This document shows positions 48,001 through 57,906 of a stretch of DNA of 64,000 nucleotides, piece by piece. Each line of letters opens with the position of its first letter. Position 1 is the stretch's first letter. The stretch comes from Nelumbo lutea. Its lineage: Eukaryota; Streptophyta; Magnoliopsida; Proteales; Nelumbonaceae. The stretch is taken from NCBI GenBank assembly GCA_022828595.1, contig JAKGHH010000008.1:28574378-28638377 (forward strand), in the 5' to 3' direction. The notes below the pieces were generated by a model. It worked only from the letters and a program-made list of their open reading frames with translations, searched no databases and was not told the origin of the DNA. A program made the position numbers and the translations under genes.

Positions 48001-51000
48001 AAAAGAGGTAGGTATGTTCTCCATTTCAGTTCTTTTGAGAAGTCTCTTTGAGGACCTCTAGTTTTCAGTTAGGATGGTGATGGTCATAGACCAAATGATA
48101 ATGCTTTAAGGGAGCAACTATGGATGGGTCTGGGCAGGGTAAGATTGACATGGAACTACCCTTGGTGCATTGGGAGTGGCTTTAATGTCACCGGATTTGT
48201 AAATTAGAGAAGTAGAAGGCATCGGATTACAACAGGCATGTGAAGTTTTGCTGACTTTGTTCAAAGGTGGGAAATGGTTGACCTTCCTCTGGACGAAGTG
48301 GACTTTACCCATACAAATAATCAAGAATAATCAAGAGAGATTTCAATTTTGGTAAGTTTGGATAGATTTCTCATCCTAGTTTACTAGGAGTACATGTGTC
48401 CTGGAGTCACTCAAGAGTCATTTCCTAGACCTTTGCTAGATTATATACTCTTTTGATGTTGGATTGTGGAGGCATCAAAATAAAACCATCTCGTTTTTGG
48501 TTTGGGCACCCCTGGTTGGAGGTGGAGGGATTGGATGAATTAATAGGCTAGTGGTGATACAAAAGAATGGATTGCCCATAGGATATAGGAGTAGATGAAG
48601 CTGAAAAAGGGATGGGGGTGGAAGGGGGAGAGGAAAGATGGCAGTTAAAACATGAATTAGAAGAGAGCTTGAGAAGGGAGGAGATGAGTTGGAGGCAAAA
48701 ATCAAGGTGCTGGTGGCTTAAGGAAGGAAGGGGATGGTAATATGAGGTTTTCCATGTTTTGGTGACTCTAGGTTGGAATGGAATGGATCAACTTTAACAA
48801 ATGGGGATGATATATACAAAGTCTTTATGGACCACTTTAAATTCGTCTATGATAGTTTGGGTAGAGCGAGAGGTGGTTTGCAAGTGTTGGAGTGCCAGGT
48901 TGGTAATAGGGTGTTGATGGATGAATTGGAGAAAAAGTTTGAGGTTCGAAAAGTGAAAGAAGCAATCTTCTCTATGGAGAGACCAAAAGGTTCAGGTCCA
49001 GATGGTTTCTTGATGGCTTTTTATCAAGACTGTTGGGATATTATAAGATTTGATCTTGAGGAGCTAATGCAACTTGTGTGCTCTGTTCCAGTATGAGGGA
49101 AGCAATGGTACTGCCTAGCTACTTATGAGATCTGGTACTCCTTTTTAAAGGCTTTTAATCTGGGCTGGTGTTGACCCAGAAGCCTGAGGATGCTTTTTTG
49201 GAGGTGGCAGTTAAAGGCCTTAGCAAAAGGAGCAGGAAGCTAAAGAAATCTGTCCCATCTGCAATCATTTGGTTGGTTTGGAAGGAAAGAAATGATTGTA
49301 TCTTCCACAACAAAGCTTGCTTTATTGAGATACTGAAGAGCAAGATAATAGGCACTCTTTGGTCATGGATAGCTGTCAATCCTATATTCAAGGACATTTC
49401 ATTTACGGCTTTCTTTGACTTTGATGTTATTTTTGAACATACTTGATAGCTGTACCTACTTGGAGTACATTTGTATACAGCCATATTAGTATACAGATGT
49501 AATTATCTCATTTACATGAATCAATATACTTTACCTTTTCAGAAGATATCAAAAAAATATACTTTACCTTTTCTAAAAAAGAATATTAAAAAAGACCTGC
49601 CACAACTCGCAACTGTTGCCAACTCCTCTGTCCTTCCCATCTTCTCCATTGGAATGATAGAGCTCTTCTTAAGATTTTTCTTGAGGCCAAAACCACCTCA
49701 AACCACTGCAAAGTCCCATAAAGGTGTAATAACTGTGTTTGAGAGACCTCTAGGAGAAAGATACTATCATTGGCAAATTGAAGAAAGTTGACTTCTCTCT
49801 TTTTGGGGTTCCTTCTCGTATGGCTCTTTTTTTAAGGCTCTATCCTATCCTTTGACCCCTCTACAACACTTTCCAGTGAAAGAGATATGGTGTAAACCAA
49901 TTCTACCTAGAATGGGAGCCTTCAATTGGGAGGTTTACCATGAGAAAATTAACACCTGTGACTTGCTATTAGAAAGGGAGACCTCAATCCTCTTTATCTC
50001 CTCATTGTCATGTCCTTTGTAAGGCTAATGGAGAATCCTTCTTTCATTTACTAATATCTTGCCCACTTGCTACTGGTATTTGGGTTTGGCTTCTTGCTTT
50101 GGTTGCACGTGGATTTCTCCATCTAACTTGTCAAACCTATATGCTTCCGCATTTTTTGTCTGTCTAAAGAAGAGAGGTATGACCATGTAGAGGTGTATAA
50201 GAGCTGCAGTAACTTAGATTCTTTGGGAGGAGAAAAATGCAAGAATTTTCCTTGAGAGGGAGCGAGGGAGGGGAGGGAGGGGAGGGAGGGAGGGAGGTGG
50301 GTGGTTCTTCACCTGCGAAATTCAGATTGAACATGTCATGGATGCCACTGGATGAGGGATACATAAAACTGAATTTTGATGGCAGTAGTAGGGGGGTCCC
50401 AGGCCCTTCAGGTATTGGAGGCATATTCAGAAATGAGCCAGGTCATGTAGTGGCACTCTTCTTAGGTCTTTGGTATTGGGGATTGTTTGAAGGCTCAAGT
50501 AATGGCAGCTGTGGAAGGAATAGTCAAAGGAAAGGAAATGGTGTGCTCAAGCCGATTGTAGAAGGTGATTCCCAATTGGTGATCAAGTGGCTACAAAACA
50601 AGGGAGATGGCTTATGGATGTACCAAAATGAATTAAAGAAGATTAAATGGGTTACTAGGGAAATGGATGTGAGATTTCTGTGTCTAAAGGACAGCTAACA
50701 GTATGGCTGTCGCTTTGGAAAAAACAAGGGGTTGAGAGAAATCAAATGTATTGTGCTCAATTGTAAATTTGTTTTTATGTGCTTGGACATAAGCTGTTTT
50801 ATCAAAAAACAAGAGGTAACAGCTCGTGCCTCTTCATGGGTTTCCTGTATTGCCTTATATTCTGATTTAATAAATTATTTTCATTCATAAAAAAAAGCAT
50901 AAGCTGTTATATCTCCATCTGTTTTGTACTCTTTTTTCTTTCTCTTTTTAATGAAAGTTACAGTTATTGATAAAAAAAGAAAGAAAAAGAAAGTTGACTT

Positions 51001-54000
51001 TCTCTGCTCCCTACTTAAATCCAAAGACTCTTCAACTACCTTGCTTTTGCTGGTTCACTTTTGGAGAGCTTCCATGACACAAGTAAAAGGGAGAGTGGAG
51101 AGAGGATCCCTCTATCGCATGCTTCTATGATTTTCAAATAAACCTTTTGGATCTCCATTCATAAGGAGGGGGAACTTTGAAGTAGATAAATGAAGTTTCA
51201 TCCAACAATGTCATTTCCAACTAAAGTTCATTTTACCCAACAAATAGTCCAGAAACTGCCAGTACATGGTGATATGCCTTCGTTGAATCCAACTTGCAGA
51301 TAATACCCGCTTACTCAATCTAATTTTTGAATAAATAATTTCATTAGCCAAAAGCACCATCAAGAATCTGCTTCCTTGGGACAAAACCACCTTTTATATT
51401 GGATCCCAGATTTTGAGCAAATTAACAACTCAGATTTGGTGGAAAACTTGTGGGATATTCTTAAGATTCAAGCTTGTAATGTGGATCCTTTTCATTTGGA
51501 TTAATTGTACTGGGTGGATCCTTTTCATTTGGATTAATTGTACTGGTGTGTCACCTTGACACCCAATCAGATTGTACTCACTTTTTTTTTAATAAAATTC
51601 TTCTACTCTTCAAAAACAAATATTGGATATGAGAGACAGAAGCACTTTTCCCGAGCAAATTGGCAGCACTTGTTGCAAAAATTCTATAGAATCTCCCACA
51701 ACACAATTTTTTTTTTGATAATTGAAGAAAAATTTATTATGCATCAAAAAGAAGGAATCAAGGATTAAAATATCGATACAGTACGCCCGATACGGGGTGT
51801 ATCATATCGGAATTGGACCTGACCGGCACAGGATACGTCACGACTGGATACATACTTTTCCTGTTGTGCATATCAGTCCGATACGGTATTGTATCGACGC
51901 GTATCGTATAGTATCGAGCGATACAATCCAATACGCACCGACACAACAGCGTATCGTGCGTCCACGTCCATGCCATCGTATAAACTGCATCTCACTTAAA
52001 AAGGTTGAGGCTCCCGTGATTCGAACATAGAACTAACCTTACGAAACGAACCAAGAGCATGTCTCTTCAACCACCAAGCCACTTACAACTTTTTGATAGA
52101 AAAAGAAACACATTAATATTTATTACATTAACGTCTAGTAGTCTACATACAACCCAAATAAATAATATATATATCAACAATTTCAACTAAAAATTAAAAG
52201 AATAATTTTAAAATTAGTATTTTATGAACAATGGAATAAATGATTTATCAAATCTACATATATACAAATAAAATTATTATTAGTAGAATAATTATTTTAA
52301 TACTTAAAATTTATAAATTTGCACGTTATATATATTCAATTTTTTATAAATTTTTGATTAATATTTTAATTTGCATTAAATAATAATGTCTTTACTATTT
52401 AAAAAAAATAAAATTATTATTTACAAAATATTTGAGAATATAACATAAACTGAATTGCTCAATTCCACTAATCTACATTTACATACAAATAAAATTATTT
52501 TGTATTTTAGAAATTTTACAAAATAAAATATTAATAATGGAATAATTATTTTAGTAATTAAAATTTATGAATTTTAATATGATATATATCTTTAAATTTT
52601 TAATAGATTTGGTATATTTTAAGTTAAGATTATATAATTTATAAATTATTAATTAATACTTTACTTTACATTTTATAATAACATATTTATTTTTTAAAAA
52701 TGAAAATAACATATTTATTTGAGAATTATTTTTTTGTTGATTTTTTGTTAATATTAAAAAATAAAATTAATAAAATTGAAATATTGATATAGTAATTCAA
52801 ATAGAATAGTTGCATATGTTTTGTGCATTGGATTTTAATAGAAAATAAAATAATAATGACTTTGTGCATGTATTAATTTCTAAGCATATATATATATATA
52901 TATATATATATGTCTTAGATTCTTGATTGATGCACTATCAATAAAATTGCATAATATCTATGCATCTGTCTATATTAGTTGTATTATATTTCTTCCTATA
53001 TACCATTAAAATATAAAGCTCCTATGTATTTATATATTATTTATAATTTTTTTGATGTTAAACTTAATATTATTAATATATTTATGGAATTTCTGTGCAT
53101 TTTCCTAGTGTATCCAAGCGTTTCTATATTTTTTGTCCGCATCCATGCGTTTCCTAAGTGTATCCATATCCATATCTGTATCCGTATCCAAGTTGTCTGA
53201 TAAGATACCCGATACCGATACTTTGATCCTTGGAAGGAATTACATCAAGGTGGAGAGATTACCACCACAAGAAACTTCAGATTTTCGCCAAAAAAATTTG
53301 TTGTCTTGTAGTCCCTTGTTTAGCCAATGTGTCTGCCATCCCATTTTGCTGTTCTTCCTCCCACAAGGCTAATTAGGTTTGAAATCCTTTCAATACCTCC
53401 CTTACTTTGGGAATCAAAGTAGCAAAGCTTGTATTTAGGCTTCTCTTAGATGTGGTATTCAAGTGAGAGTGGCAAACCTTTAATCACATCCTTTTTGATA
53501 AAATCCATGGTGAGACCATCCTGCCTTGGTGCATTATCTCCTATTCTCCTTCTTCCTAACCACCTCTAACATTTCTTCCATTTTTCTAAATTTTTTCTAG
53601 CCATACTACATTGGCTTTCCACATGAAGAGTGATGTGTCATCGGACCTTGGAGGTGGAGCTAGCCGACTTTCATTCAATTTCATAGCCTTGCCAAACTCT
53701 AAGCCATTATGTGTAACTTTTTGACGATTAATCAATTGCAACATTTTTTTTGGACAAAATCCTATAAAGACATTGATTGTTTTCACTACAGGCACTACAA
53801 CAATTGGCAACAGATTATCGAAGACAGTGATTATGCTTTATAAAGTTACTTTTTGTACATAAAGTATATACTTATACTATTGTACACATTTTGAAGGGAA
53901 CTTCTCCCTTTTATAAGATAAAATCACACTTTTAAAAAAAATCAATTACAACTTTTTTTTTCTATTACCTTTTCCCTTTTTGTGGCAGTAAATGAGACCC

Positions 54001-55217
54001 AAACACAAGATTTTATGGTTGCAGACTTGCAGTAAATTTCTTTCTATCAATTGAGCAATGGGTCCAAGTCCAATTTCTATATGCCACTTGACATCTTGAC
54101 ATGTATGGCTTTTAAAATTGTTATGGACATTTGATGGTTGGAGAGTGGAGGAAAACATTTGCTACAGAACAACGAAGGAAGGAAAAGAAAAGAGAAAACT
54201 CAGAAGGAGGTTGTAAATAATTAATTATATAAAGGATTTATAAAGGACATTATCCTGCTGCCAAGTACACTGGGTGTTACTATATGACCTTGTTATTGGC
54301 ATTTTATAAGGCTCATTATGGACCTCTCAACTTTTTAAAAAATATGGGGGGACCTCCCTGTTGTATCTCCTTTTTTGTTATTCCTGTTTGTATAAGGCCT
54401 TTGTCAATGCAGAATATCTTTATCCACCATCTATCCTTGTGATTATGGTCATCTTACATTTTCCAACTCTTTTTTTTTTTCTTAAAATGTAGACTACAAC
54501 GAAGAAGAAAATAACTTCTCTATTCAGCTTTCCTAGAGAGCTTGATATGGGACGACGGTTATCTGAGCCCTCTCTGTTGGAGCTGATATATGACCTGTCA
54601 GCTGTACTGATTCACAAGGGAAATGCTGTCAACAGTGGCCATTATGTTGCCCACATAAAGGATGAGCATACTGGGCAGTGGTGGGAATTTGATGATGAGC
54701 ATGTCTCCATGTTGGGTGATCACCCATTTGGGGAAGGATCCTCATCCTCCACTGCTAAACCTGTTTGGAATGAGCCACTTGTGCAGTCATCTTGCACTGG
54801 AGAAAAAGACTCCACGGTTAATGGAAATCATATAAACACTGGTGATGTACAGATGTTTTCATCAGCTGATGCATATATGCTCATGTATAAGCGTAGAACC
54901 ATTCAGAAGGTTGATAACATGCAACTCACAGGCTGTGGCTCCAACAATATGGAAACACCTGAAAAGCTAGTTTATGAAAGTAATGATTATTGTCCTCCAT
55001 TCCATCTTCTTCAAGAGATAAAAGAATTAAACGCATCATACGATGACACTTGCCAACAATACAAGTTGAAGAAAGAAAAGGAGGTGGAGAATATTACAGA
55101 ACGGAGACAAGAAGTAAGATCAGTTCTTTCTGAAGCCCCTGTGCATCCACTTGAGGAGTCATACTTTTGGATCTCAACAGATTGGCTCCGCCAGTGGGCT
55201 GATAGCATTACTCCTCC
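39041..55217 (+). CDS. UBP26: Ubiquitin carboxyl-terminal hydrolase 26-like, exons 1-4 (gene continues beyond the window)
   Basis: Coding exons 39041-39120, 39210-39806, 45176-45431 and 54493-55217 all have GT-AG borders and join in frame. They start [13 protein letters not shown], which matches the family's usual N-terminus. Together they give 552 residues plus two bases; the Arabidopsis protein is about 1,070 residues, so half is missing to the right. The Cys box [19 protein letters not shown] puts the nucleophile at Cys116. The His box [19 protein letters not shown] puts the general base at His361, followed by [10 protein letters not shown]. Zinc-binding CSMC (227-230) and CESC (277-280) lie between. 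[15 protein letters not shown] is the QQD box. Known role: it removes ubiquitin from histone H2B in the nucleus and is required for heterochromatic silencing and seed development. All exons lack stops, so the gene looks functional. What is odd is intron size: 89 bp, 5.4 kb, 9.1 kb, and at least 8.8 kb. Confidence 0.93.
39121..39209 (+). other. UBP26-like intron 1 (89 bp)
   Basis: Short GT-AG intron: the exon ends GAAATCTTGAG then GTAGCATTTC, and the acceptor is AATTTTTAG. It splits the arginine codon before KIHLTGEIT. Confidence 0.9.
39964..40138 (-). mobile_element. tRNA-derived SINE, 175 bp, with 16 bp target duplication
   Basis: A perfect 16 bp direct repeat AAAACTGATCATGCCA (39948-39963 and 40139-40154) brackets the element. 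On the - strand it has A-box-like TGGGCTGGCAAGCG and B-box-like GGGTTTGAGTCTG near its 5' side, and ends in GGGTAATGTCCTTTTTTGC. The block order (GGTTYGAGTC, then CCCTCCC.AGACCC, then TGGGTAATGTCC) is that of a widespread plant SINE type. It needs LINE machinery for movement, and LINEs are abundant here. Confidence 0.8.
40302..44880 (-). pseudogene. LINE-E, decayed, in intron 2, interrupted by LINE-C
   Basis: On the - strand an ORF2 start-like block ([18 protein letters not shown], then MFMQENELE) lies near 42560-42450. A block typical of the region after the reverse transcriptase ([50 protein letters not shown]) lies near 41010-40850. Most of endonuclease and reverse transcriptase is missing between them. 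The 3' end is the TTTCTTTATCCTTCAAAAAAAA-type tail at 40302-40325. ORF1-like open sequence lies at 42608-42907. The upstream limit (about 44.9 kb) is uncertain. Confidence 0.55.
42927..44294 (-). pseudogene. LINE-C, 5'-truncated, inserted into LINE-E with a 15 bp target duplication
   Basis: GGTCACATGATGGAT occurs exactly at 42912-42926 and 44295-44309, flanking a - strand LINE that ends in a poly(A) tail (poly(T) at 42930-42945 on +). Coding order on - is the zinc-ribbon-like zf-RVT region ([67 protein letters not shown]), then RNase H ([42 protein letters not shown]). It starts abruptly at the FW.D.W.GD block, a classic 5' truncation. Frameshifts occur at about 43830 and 43290. Confidence 0.88.
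45488..46900 (-). pseudogene. LINE-F, decayed
   Basis: Poly(T) at 45491-45501 marks the 3' tail of a - strand LINE (AATGATAAACTTTTCTCAAAA on -). Near 45980-45830 the frame reads [20 protein letters not shown] then [20 protein letters not shown], the end of RNase H. Further upstream, 46756-46574 gives [21 protein letters not shown], and about 46510-46300 gives [13 protein letters not shown] and [15 protein letters not shown], blocks that follow the reverse transcriptase thumb. Much of the intervening zinc-ribbon and RNase H is missing. Several stops occur. Confidence 0.6.
46930..49545 (+). pseudogene. LINE-G, internally deleted, lineage without RNase H
   Basis: ORF2 begins near 47742 with [20 protein letters not shown], the conserved start of the AP-endonuclease. 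The domain continues through [43 protein letters not shown] and SRLDRFLI to about 48375. The start of the reverse transcriptase follows (48773-49096; [37 protein letters not shown]). The frame then jumps to a C-terminal block ([34 protein letters not shown]) at 49250-49410. That ending is typical of LINEs lacking RNase H. The ORF1 part (46930-47700) is too decayed to confirm. Confidence 0.7.
49600..50890 (+). pseudogene. LINE-H: 3' part of an RNase H LINE with an inverted 5' segment
   Basis: 49795-50210 on + encodes the zinc-ribbon-like region ([40 protein letters not shown]). 50330-50700 encodes RNase H ([33 protein letters not shown]), ending in a CATTCATAAAAAAAA tail near 50888. Immediately upstream, 49610-49792 reads on the opposite strand as reverse transcriptase ([33 protein letters not shown]), the FADD region with D changed to N. 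An inverted upstream segment joined to a direct 3' segment is the signature of twin priming. Confidence 0.7.
50250..50304 (+). repeat. G-rich (GGGA)n tract, possible G-quadruplex
   Basis: A run of GGGAGGGG/GGGAGGGA repeats at about 50258-50302, inside LINE-H in intron 3, with more than four G3+ runs on the sense strand of UBP26. It can be expected to form a G-quadruplex in DNA or pre-mRNA. Confidence 0.7.
50945..51612. pseudogene. LINE-H2: reverse transcriptase fragment on - beside a + tail
   Basis: 51320-51110 on the - strand reads [20 protein letters not shown], with [13 protein letters not shown] then RDPLSTLP. This is the palm motif A region and the NG.P.GFF..SRG(LRQG)DPLSP block of a LINE reverse transcriptase. 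On + a tail-like AGTTACAGTTATTGATAAAA precedes it at 50955-50976, and a second tail context (TTTTTTTTTTAATAAAATTC) lies at about 51580-51600. It is either another twin-primed copy or a separate fragment. Confidence 0.5.
51479..51545 (+). repeat. 33 bp perfect tandem duplication
   Basis: GTGGATCCTTTTCATTTGGA followed by TTAATTGTACTGG occurs twice head to tail with no differences, so it is recent. Confidence 0.9.
51711..53810 (-). pseudogene. LINE-I, 3' fragment with hAT copy B in its 3' UTR
   Basis: Poly(T) at 51711-51718 with GATAATTGAAGAAAAATTTATT is the 3' tail of a - strand LINE. After skipping the hAT element 51759-53232, the strand continues into a frame at about 53370-53290 reading [18 protein letters not shown], the end of LINE RNase H. 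Upstream, 53586-53810 is an open frame on - ([20 protein letters not shown]...) without clear identity. ACAACACAATT beside the tail and ACAACAATT at about 53797 may be an eroded target duplication. Confidence 0.55.
51759..53232 (+). mobile_element. hAT-type non-autonomous element copy B, 1,474 bp, perfect 8 bp duplication
   Basis: The left end CAAGGATTAAAATATCGATA pairs with the reverse-complemented right end CAAGGATCAAAGTATCGGTA. GAAGGAAT flanks both sides exactly (51751-51758 and 53233-53240). An 8 bp duplication and CARGG termini define hAT. The subterminal ~200 bp at each end are crowded with TATCG/CGATA/GATAC motifs, likely transposase-binding repeats. The core is AT-rich with a (TA)n run near 52888-52912 and encodes no transposase. 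Copy A at 26395-27730 shares ends and internal landmarks such as GGTGTATCATATCG in opposite orientation. Confidence 0.88.
53820..54492. other. Remainder of intron 3, nothing recognised
   Basis: No element boundary or open frame of interest. The stretch ends with a polypyrimidine tract (CTTTTTTTTTTTC) leading into the exon 4 acceptor. Confidence 0.5.
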
Positions 55218-55684
55218 GTAAGTATTGAGTTTGCTATTCTATTGCTTCTTTTTTGGGCCATCTGAAGAATTTTTATGATTTTCTTAGCATGCGCATTTAT
55301 GTACTTCGTTGGTTGATGGACACTTCTACTTGTCAATGGTTATCTTTTCTTTTCTTTTTTGTTTCACTTCTTTTTAGAAATTTCAACTTTCATAAACATG
55401 GTATTTTTACAATCTGTCAAATAGCACAATCAAGTATCTTTCACAGACTTGTTTTCTGAACTTGAGTGAGAACCAAGTTGGTCTTTTTTACATCTTTTTG
55501 GAGGGAACTGAGACTTTCCAATTGTTTATCTGCATTTTCCTTTTCCTCACTGAGGGTGGCTTATGAAATACTGCAGTGCTTGGGTCATTGGGAAATTGAC
55601 AGGATAATGGAGATTGGCTTCTTTAAATCACAAGTTTGTTAGTTTGCTTACAATGGGGATGCTGTCTCAATGATAGAAGGTGTT

Positions 55685-55800
55685 CCTCTGTGCTCTGTGT
55701 CATCATCATCATTGTCATCATCCTAGCCTCATCCCAACTATATGGGGTTGGCGACATGGATCCTTTTTCACCATTCCGTTCTGTTTAATGCAATATCCAT
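55685..55800 (-). repeat. Possible SINE 3' end
   Basis: CATCATCATCATTGTCATCA then CTAGCCTCATCCCAACTATA and TGGGGTTGGCGACATGGATC resembles, in reverse complement, the 3' ends of plant tRNA-derived SINEs (GGATCCATGT.G.C.ACCCC...TTGGGAT.AGGCT plus a short trinucleotide tail). No target duplication or pol III boxes were confirmed. Confidence 0.3.
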
Positions 55801-56619
55801 TGTTAAATTATTATGTCTTTAATAATTTCTTACTACTTTGATTCATGTCCTGTTTGGTCTATCCCTACCCCTTCTAGCCCTTGAACTTGCAACAACAGGT
55901 CACTTTTTATGAATGCTGTCAAAGGACCTATCCATGACTTTTTTTTTTGATGAAGGACCTACCGATGCCCTTTTTGATCACTTCTTTCTGTGTTCTCCGT
56001 GTATTGGATGAAATCCTTAGGTTCTTCCTTTCCACAGTTCATTACTATTATGCATTATGAGTTGCATTTCATGTCTGTATGTTATGGTCTCCATGTATGA
56101 TTTAAGCTTTAAGGGACATATATCATAATCAGTTGCTCAGCAGTTTTCTTAGGAAATGAGACATTAGTAGGTTGCTGGCTGGGTTATTGAGTGTCTGGAT
56201 AAGACCAATACATCATGGTTCTATAATTCATTGCCAGTACAGTTTTCATGGAAGGCAGAAGTTTGGTTTTGTTTTCACTATGATTGTCATCCAAAATTCC
56301 ACTAATATGTACATGTGTTTATAGGGAGTTGGTTTTATGGTCAGTTCATTTGCTAAGTTCCCTTGAGCAACATAGAAATCATCAACTGACAAATTTGGTT
56401 TTAAGAAAATGTTGCCTTGTTCTTTTCCCCACCCTTCATTCCTTGAAAATATTTTTGGCCTCAAAGACCTAGTCATATGTTAAAAATAGAGCCTTTTCTA
56501 TAGAAACCTCTATGTTGAAGATTGAAGGCATGGACGACTATTATCAATTTGGAAAATGTGCAATACATGTTTGGGTATAGGGCTGATATGGAATGATTAT
56601 CAGGTTGCAATTTCCTGTT

Positions 56620-56900
56620 TTCTTCTTCTGTATCTTCACCTTTTACTTTTAGACATCTCGTTAGAAAGGCAAATACATTAACACGTTATTTGAACTGCTC
56701 ATTCAAATGGACTTCAAGATCTGCCAATAGTCAAGCTGATTCTCTGGCTAGGAATGGAATCACAAGATTAGATCTGGTTTGGGGAGCCTCAGACCTGGGG
56801 ATGGGGTCTATAACATAAGGAAGTCAAGCATATAATGGGGCATAGCAATATGCTATCTCTTGTGCTTTTTTTTCCCTGATTTGGGATGGGCTTTTCATGT
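56620..56900 (+). pseudogene. LINE-J: 3' fragment of an RNase H LINE
   Basis: 56655-56810 reads LVRKANTLTRYLNCSFKWTS then RSANSQADSLARNGITRLDL, the last part of a LINE RNase H including the N..AD.LA(R/K).G catalytic-aspartate block. Nothing upstream is retained. It lies in intron 4 in the sense direction. Confidence 0.6.
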
Positions 56901-57486
56901 TATAATTAATAGAACTATCATGCATTGTCAATGGTAAAGAAGGACCGATATGGAATGTGACATTGAATGTTGGGTCAATCTAGTGGGTTCCATGTCAGAT
57001 GAATGGTTTTTGTTGGCCACATCATCGTTTCCTATCACAGAAGTAAGTGAACTTGCTACTCATGTATCTATGGTGTTGTTGCCTGCTTATGTTATACTAC
57101 CATCTTGTGCACTCAACATGGCACTGGTAGATTTCACTGGGGAATATGTTGATTCCAGTAATATTTTGCGTCATTATGCATGAAAATGGAAATGTCATGA
57201 AAATATTAGTAAATATGTTTACATTTTAGATCATGCTCACTTTTAATAAGCTCAAAATAGTGATTTTGTACCTTGCTCCATAGCCATTCCCTATCTCTCA
57301 TTCCTCCTCTCCCACATTTAGAGTAGTTGTAGACACAGTGTATGAAGTATTTGGTTGGGATTGAGACTAATATGCAAAAGCATGACTAGGAGAATTACTG
57401 ACAAGAACATCAAACAAAACCTTAATGCCTCTGATTTCAGGGACTTCATTAGTGGATTGAGACGGAAGAGATGGATCTACAGAATC
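56901..57486. other. Intron 4 spacer before the gypsy LTR
   Basis: No recognised element. An open frame at 56950-57183 resembles no known family and does not match the expected next UBP26 block. Confidence 0.4.
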
Positions 57487-57883
57487 TGTTAGGACTGGCC
57501 CAGAAGCAGGCCCAGTTATGGAGAGCCACGCCCAAGCCCAAGAAACTTCGGACTCAGGTCAGCACACCCCATGACTCAGGCGAGCAACACCTCCTCTGAG
57601 ATTTGTTTACACACGTCGTCCACGTCCAGAGATCTGAGCAGAGTTTGTTCGGTTGTTATAGGTCACGATTGGGTTGTTACAAGCTACTATTGACAATTAT
57701 AAATATTTGTAGCAATCAATTGAGTGGCATGAATGAAATAGTTCTGAGTTTCTCTCGTCTCTCGTCTCTCGTCTCTCGTCTCTCCTCTTCTCTTCTCCTC
57801 CTCTCTCTCTCTCTCGTCCGTTTTAGGAGGGTGAGATCCCTCGAACCAGCTCTTCTTCTGTAACACGACCAACAACCCTATCA
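57487..57883 (+). repeat. 5' LTR of a Ty3/gypsy element, ~397 bp
   Basis: It starts TGTTAGGACTGG and ends CCCTATCA, two bases before the primer-binding site. It contains a TATAAATATTTG box at about 57693 and a TCTCGTCTCTCGTCTC repeat at 57753-57820. The TG...CA ends and position fit a gypsy LTR. The exact start is inferred; the 3' LTR is outside the window. Confidence 0.65.
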
Positions 57884-57885
57884 GT

Positions 57886-57897
57886 TGGTATCAGAGC
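57886..57897 (+). promoter_or_regulatory. Primer-binding site of the gypsy element (initiator Met tRNA)
   Basis: TGGTATCAGAGC, the standard plant site complementary to the 3' end of initiator Met tRNA, lies 10 bases before the gag start codon. Confidence 0.88.
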
Positions 57898-57906
57898 CTA
57901 GCTTCC

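Larger units (their letters stand above)
45432..54492 (+). other. UBP26-like intron 3 (9.1 kb)
   Basis: Donor CTTCCTAAG then GTATTT, acceptor AAAATGTAG, phase 0 between LPK and TTTKKKITS. It is filled by LINE-F, G, H, H2 and I and by hAT copy B. 53820-54492 holds no recognisable element. Confidence 0.88.

Noticed and set aside
39041..55217. Processed pseudogene or retrocopy of UBP26
   Set aside because: The exons are separated by GT-AG introns in frame and carry no stops.
56950..57183. UBP26 exon 5
   Set aside because: The frame does not resemble the family after WAD...PP and lacks the expected LLCSHGK region; there is no suitable acceptor in phase.
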